NCBI GenBank assembly: GCA_936440205.1
Contig: OW387148.1
Span: 24,855,961 to 24,919,960 of the forward strand
From: Lepidonotus clava
Lineage: Eukaryota > Annelida > Polychaeta > Phyllodocida > Polynoidae
Length of the DNA: 64,000 nt
Reading direction: 5' to 3'
The notes under the pieces were generated by a model that had not been told where the DNA came from, did not search any database, and saw only the letters and a program-made list of their open reading frames with translations. Both the position numbers and the translations under genes were made by a program. Each line of letters begins with the position of its first letter. Positions within the stretch are counted from its first letter, which is position 1. Of this stretch, positions 59,030 through 64,000 are shown one piece after another.

Positions 59030-62000
59030 TCACCGGTGGCCTGGGGCGGGGCCGTGCCGGGCCCTCCTCCCGTCCCCGCCCGGAGGCCGCGGTCTCTGGT
59101 TGGCCCGTCTCCGTTCTGGAGGAGGGGGTGTAAGGCAGTAGCAGAACTTGCGCAGGTCGGGGTGGTCGGCGATGATACAGTGGGGCTGTCGGCCGTAGGC
59201 GTTGATCCGACTGATGTCGGGCGCCACCTGGTAGCGCTCACCGCCATCACTGATGGTCACCGTCGACTCAAAGTGAGCCCCGCTCGGAGTGGTCTCCACG
59301 ATCAACTGGGGGAGACACGATGATTGATTATTATTTGATTAAAAACTTGTTTATTGATGTAAATCCTAGCAGTATAGATGTGCATACATATTTGAATGAG
59401 TTACCGATATAGCAAAAAATAAAAAAATGACAATTTTCTGAACAAGGATATCGCATGATTATATAATATTCAATAATTCATTTAAAGGCTTACCCTTTTC
59501 AGGAAGTTTTAATTAGAGAATGTTTGCTCACAACAATTATCTTCTGAAGGAAGAAAGACTTTGTGGAGCCGCAAATGTTCACTAAACTAATGTTAAACTG
59601 AAAATATTCTGCCATCAAGAGCAAGGCGACGACTAGTTAATTGGGACCTACCTGGAGATAGAAGACGTCACTGGTGATGTCCTGACTGAAGTTGGCCACT
59701 CGCTGATCGCCGTCAATGCTGCGGGTGTACTTCAGCACCTGGAACGCCAACAGACAGTTTGAGGCACATATAAACCTATGTTCCAACGACATAGAATCCT
59801 AGGTATATAAACCAGAAAAGCTACTCTATATAGTATGTATATAATCTCTTTTTGGCAATCTATGATTTATACTTGCAATCGGAATTAGTTATGCTTGCAA
59901 TCGGAATATCTTGTATTTTGGGATAGAGGTTTTGCTGAACTATTGGACAGGAATAGACAAATGGTAATCTATACAAAATATGTTTTCGCCTTGTTTCTAA
60001 AACCTTGTTTGAAACTCAAAATATAGTTATAAACTAAATTGTTAAGGTAATCTTAAAGGGAGGCTTAATGGTGCACTTGGAAGTCTACAAAAATAGCAAG
60101 TCAAAGATAATATGATTACGGAAAATCATTAGAAAAAAAGGAATTCGTGAGGGGTTGGGTGGATTGTTATACTCACAAATACTCACAAATATAGAACTTC
60201 TGTTTTTATACAACGGCCTTATCAAGAACTTAGTGTATTTTGATAACCACCTTGGGGTCAAGTGAGGTATTTACATCAGGGATGGTGTATATCAAGCATC
60301 TATCTTTGCCTCATACAATGGGACGAACGGAAGGAATTGGATAGTCGGGTCCATAGGGCTTAAAGCTACTTTTTTCCTGAACTTTACTACAAAATGTCCA
60401 GGTGACGGATGAATAACGTATATTGGCCTAATTTCCCAATGGATTGCAACTTCTCAATAGCACAAGGATAGTATTCAGGGTATTAAAAAATATTGATTAA
60501 TTTCATTGGAAGAGAATAGAGAATAATGTTTCTACCCCAGAAGTCATAAATTATGGAGACTAATGGAATTTCCAAACAGTCAGCCACTCCATTCGAAATC
60601 TCGATGTTAGGGCACATATACATGTATTGAAGTTCAATCTTAATACTATAAATGTGTATCTTTAAACGGTCCGAATACTTAAATGTAAGTTAGAATACTA
60701 GATACCCACCATCTTTAGCACATTTCAGAAAGAACATGGAAAAATAAGAAAACATTGAAGCATTATATTATGCAACCAAAAGCACTAGCCTAGGTAATGA
60801 AGGAGAAATGATAATTATACAGGTTAAAATTTGACAAATAAATCTGGGAGTTAACCACACAATATCACCTACTATCTATTCTTTAATCATTTATTGACAT
60901 ATCTAACATCAAGGTGTTAGTAAACAGACCTGTCAATGAAATATGACTCACAACCTACCTTCTCATTTGGAAGTCCTAATTTGGCGTCGATCACCTGTTT
61001 CAGGGCTAGCGTGGCGCAGCGACTGCGAGCTTTTTCAATGAGACCGTTGATGTGGTCCACTAGTTTCTTAGCTGCCATCACCACCCTCCAGTTAGTAGGG
61101 TCCACCTCCTGCCAACTCATACACGTACACCAGTGCATATCCACACCAGCCGCAGTACACGTGCGGTTCAGTGGGTGTTCGCGAAGAAGGCTGAGCCCCC
61201 GGGTACCCGGCTTCACCGGCTTTTTCAGACTCGGCAGGTCCAAGATGGATAACATGGTGGCATGGATGTCAAAAGGAGTAGTCAGCCTCTCCGCATTGGC
61301 CTCCAGGTTCTGAATGTACTGGGGGTACTTCTTCTTGAACCAGGCAGGGAAGGCCAAAGACATCATGGGCAGGCGCTCTTCCAGCTTGCCTTGCGTGGTC
61401 TTTCGCACTTTGCTATAGCGCGCACCATGATCACCCATCAGAATGAAAAGCGTATTATCGAGGTGTTTCTCCAACCGCAAGTGTTCGAGGAGATTCATAA
61501 GATCCTGATCGAAGTACTCGGCTGGGTTGTTATCGTCATGCGACAGGTCGCTCTGGAAGGCGAAGGCAAACTTGGGTAGGTTTCTCGGGTAGCGTTCAAA
61601 GTACTGTTTCACATAGTCCAGCATGTCTAGATGGGAAGGCCTGCCCCCAGTACAATAACTCTCCGAGTTCTGATGCAGCGACGAATCAAGTACAGCTTGG
61701 TAGAAGGGCCGCATATAGTGGTCCACTGGGATCTCTTCGAAGCCGTTCAGTCTGAGGTTAAAGGTGCCGATGTCCGGTTTGTCCTCTGAAAACAGGGTGA
61801 CGTAGCCGCGCTGCTCGAACTTGTTCCAGATGAAGGGGTAGGCGTCGACGTAGGTAGAGCCCTCCGTGTTCTTACGGACCTCAGGCAGCTCCATCTCTGT
61901 ATGACCTGGTAAGTAGTAAGAATGTTCATGTTCAGTTTATATTTTTGGTGGAATTGGTTAATTCTTTATCAAAATCACATGTGTTTTAACATATACATCG

Positions 62001-64000
62001 TTTTAATTGTTTTTTTTAGAATTTATGAGGAGGACATAGATAGGACACATGACTATTTGGTGTCACTATCCCTTCTGGAATTTTTTTTGACATTATGGTT
62101 ACAAATAACGAAGATTATTATTTATCTTAAAGCATGATTTAATAACCAAATCAATGTATAGTGTGATTTGAATTATTATATCATACTCTTAGGTCTAATT
62201 TTGATTATGATTGGAAACAGGAAAAAAAACCTATTTCTTCACTCTTACTGGTTTTTTTTTGGACAAACAAGTCACTTAAATTGAAGATATTGATATATCA
62301 GCCTATCAGGTCGAAAGTACATGATTCTGTAACTGATAGAAGGAAAAGTATCATCTGAGACCTATTCAGTGATCAGATTTGGGTGAAAAACCTGCGTATC
62401 GCACAATGGTCGCACGGTACCATTTTTGGTTGTATCAGGCTAACAAGCTACTGGGTTTGCCCAGAACTATTAAAGCGGTTACTGTAGATAGTAAAGAATG
62501 AGACAATGATATTCCAAAGTGTGAAAAGTTTGAGGCATTATACTATGATTTGTCAAATTGATTACAACTAGTATTCTTTTCTGGTTAAGTCTAGAGGAAC
62601 TGTACCTGTGGTTAGGGGAATGATTGCTGCAGTGGTGGCGTCCCCGACAATATTGTAGCCATTCAACACCACCGACTTGAGGGTCTTCTTTATGTAGTCG
62701 TACGTTTTGGGCAGTTTCCTCTGGTAGGTTAGATGTGACATGGAATCCATAGCTATGATAAGAACGTTCATGTGCTCCGGAGACGAGTCGTTTTTCACCT
62801 CAGTAACCCGCTTTAACACCTCTTCCTTTGGCACAATCTGAGCAAAGAACTGTTCGAAGTCAGCACTTTCAAAATTCATATGATCAAGGTTATAGTCTCC
62901 CCCGTAGGGCCCGTACAGGTCACTGTTGGTTTCATTTGACACATTTTCAGTAGCTTTGTCTTCTTTCTTTTCCTTTAAATCTTTGGTATCTTGCTTTTCA
63001 TTATCTACATTTTCTTTCTTCTGGGTACCAGCAGGTACTTTAAAGAGCTCTACACTGTCCAGCCCCTCCTTCTGACCTCGGGCAGCCTTGACAGGCCTCT
63101 GCTCTCCTCGGTTACCTGTAGCAGCGATTTGGATTGACCCTCCTTGCTGTTGATTGCCTTGGGGGACAACCTGTTGATTTTGTATTTGCTGTTGTTGGTG
63201 TTGGGGGACAAACTGTTGATGTTGTCCTGCCTGTTGCTGGACTTGGGGGACAACCTGTTGATTTGGTCCCTGCTGTTGCTGGCCTTGGGGGACAAATTGT
63301 TGATTTTGTCCTGGTTGTTGCTGGCCTTGGGGGACAACCTGTTGATTTTGACCTGACTGTTGCTGGACTTGGGGTACAAACTGTTGATTTTGTAGTTGCT
63401 GTTGCTGGCCTTGAGGGACAAACTGTTGATTTTGTCCTTGCTGTTGTTGGCCTTGAGGGACAAATTGTTGATTTTGTGCTGGCTGTTGCTGGCCTTGAGG
63501 GACAAATTGTTGATTTTGTGCTGGCTGTTGCTGGCCATGGGGGACAAACTGTTGATTTTGACTTTGCTGTTGCTTGCCTTCGGGGACAAACTGTTGATGT
63601 TGTGCTTGTTGTTGCTGTACTTGGGGGACAAACTGTTGATTTTGTCCTTGCTGTTGCTGGTGTTCGGGGACAAACTGTTGATTTTGTCCTTGCTGTTGCT
63701 GGACTTGGGGGACAAAGGGATTTTGTCCTTGCTGTTGCTGGACTTGGGGGACAAACTGCTGATTTTGTCCTTGCCGTTGCTGGTCTTGCATGAGAAATGG
63801 GTTATTTTGTTGGGTCCCAGCTTTTATCTTACTCTCCTTCTGTCCATTATAGACTTGTTGAGCATGTTTGTCTATCAGTGGTGAGTCCGGGAGGCCTACA
63901 CTGCCGACATACCTCGGCTTATCCAAATTTGTATTATACCGTCCAGACTGAAATCCTTGCCCAATGCCTGCATTCGGAACTTTCTCAACACTTTGGCCAA
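59030..64000 (-). CDS. DUF229 sulfatase-fold protein with Q-rich repeats, 5' end outside window
   Basis: Four exons are visible in coding order: 64000-62606 (open at the window edge), 61905-60959, 59738-59652 and 59305-59030, joined in phase. The order is a Gln-rich repeat region, a Lys/Glu linker, then the DUF229 domain: VLIIAMDSMSHL, VGDATTAAIIPLTTG, HTEMELPEVR, a DLSHDD region, FILMGDHGARY and GKLEERLPMMS, ending in AYGRQPHC and a Cys-rich FCYC. DUF229 proteins belong to the alkaline-phosphatase/sulfatase fold and are numerous in invertebrates; their substrates are mostly unknown. The Asp/Ser near MDSMS, the Thr of GDATT and the GDHG motif are the expected metal and nucleophile region. The C-terminal tail after FCYC is Pro/Arg-rich and GC-rich, unlike the rest. 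Signal or membrane sequences would lie beyond the window. Confidence 0.88.
63130..63790 (-). repeat. Coding minisatellite: about 15 units of QQ(F/V)VPQ-QQQ-QN
   Basis: About 15 in-frame units of mostly 42 bases each code a pattern like NQQFVPQGQQQQGQ, with FVP or VVP in every unit. DNA copies are similar but not identical (GGGGACAAACTGTTGATTTTG on the plus strand). Units vary in a few bases and one is shortened, which is typical of length-variable coding repeats. The opposite strand is also open through the repeat because of its composition. Confidence 0.88.

Noticed and set aside
63134-63793. Long plus-strand ORFs rich in V, G, L and D opposite the DUF229 repeat
   Set aside because: They exist in two plus frames because the 42-base minisatellite is open in several registers; the minus-strand frame joins the conserved DUF229 domain.
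1-64000. tRNA, rRNA or snRNA genes
   Set aside because: I looked for T-loop GTTC(A/G)A(A/T)(T/C)C boxes and conserved rRNA words; no candidate had a convincing surrounding structure.

Overview
The window is animal nuclear DNA, most likely from a marine invertebrate. It carries spliced genes with GT-AG introns, among them a cilium gene (CFAP300), a TLC-domain lipid gene (TLCD3/FAM57-like) and a DUF229 sulfatase-fold gene, set among Polinton-like, Ty3/gypsy and MITE-type repeats. Frequent AGGCCT and AGATCT words would fit a mollusc or an invertebrate deuterostome, but the species cannot be fixed from the sequence. Exon borders were read by eye from splice signals, codon phase and recalled family alignments; no search was run.

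Layout. 1-5.25 kb: the right part of a Polinton/adintovirus-like fossil, with a protein-primed family-B DNA polymerase and one unassigned cysteine-rich ORF. 5.33-5.65 kb: two long capped palindromes. 5.67-5.79 kb: a cluster of nuclear-receptor half-sites. 6.46-10.52 kb (minus): a six-exon TLCD3/FAM57-like gene. 12.7-45.9 kb (plus): a seven-exon gene for an unrecognised coiled-coil, proline-rich protein with an RFX X-box-like site next to its start. Its first intron is about 28.3 kb, and about 25.4 kb of that is two LTR retroelements: a 4.8-kb broken gypsy element (13631-18433) and a giant 20.6-kb gypsy-type element with an env-like gene (19828-40384). The giant element's two LTRs look identical, and it sits inside an older inverted-repeat element. 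48.7-54.4 kb (minus): a complete seven-exon CFAP300 gene with a perfect palindromic X-box 261 bp upstream of its ATG. 54.9-59.0 kb: intergenic DNA with an AGATCT-rich patch, a capped palindrome and a MITE whose two arms both carry CTCF-like cores. 59.0-64.0 kb (minus): the 3' part of a DUF229 gene with about 15 glutamine-rich repeats, running off the right edge.

How it fits together. Two of the four host genes carry RFX-type sites beside their starts and one of them is a known ciliary assembly factor, so the unrecognised coiled-coil gene is a reasonable ciliary candidate. The accessory interest lies in the giant env-bearing retroelement with extra ORFs on both strands, and in a family of hairpin elements with GGCC-rich caps found at several places in the window. 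No rRNA, tRNA or CRISPR array was recognised.
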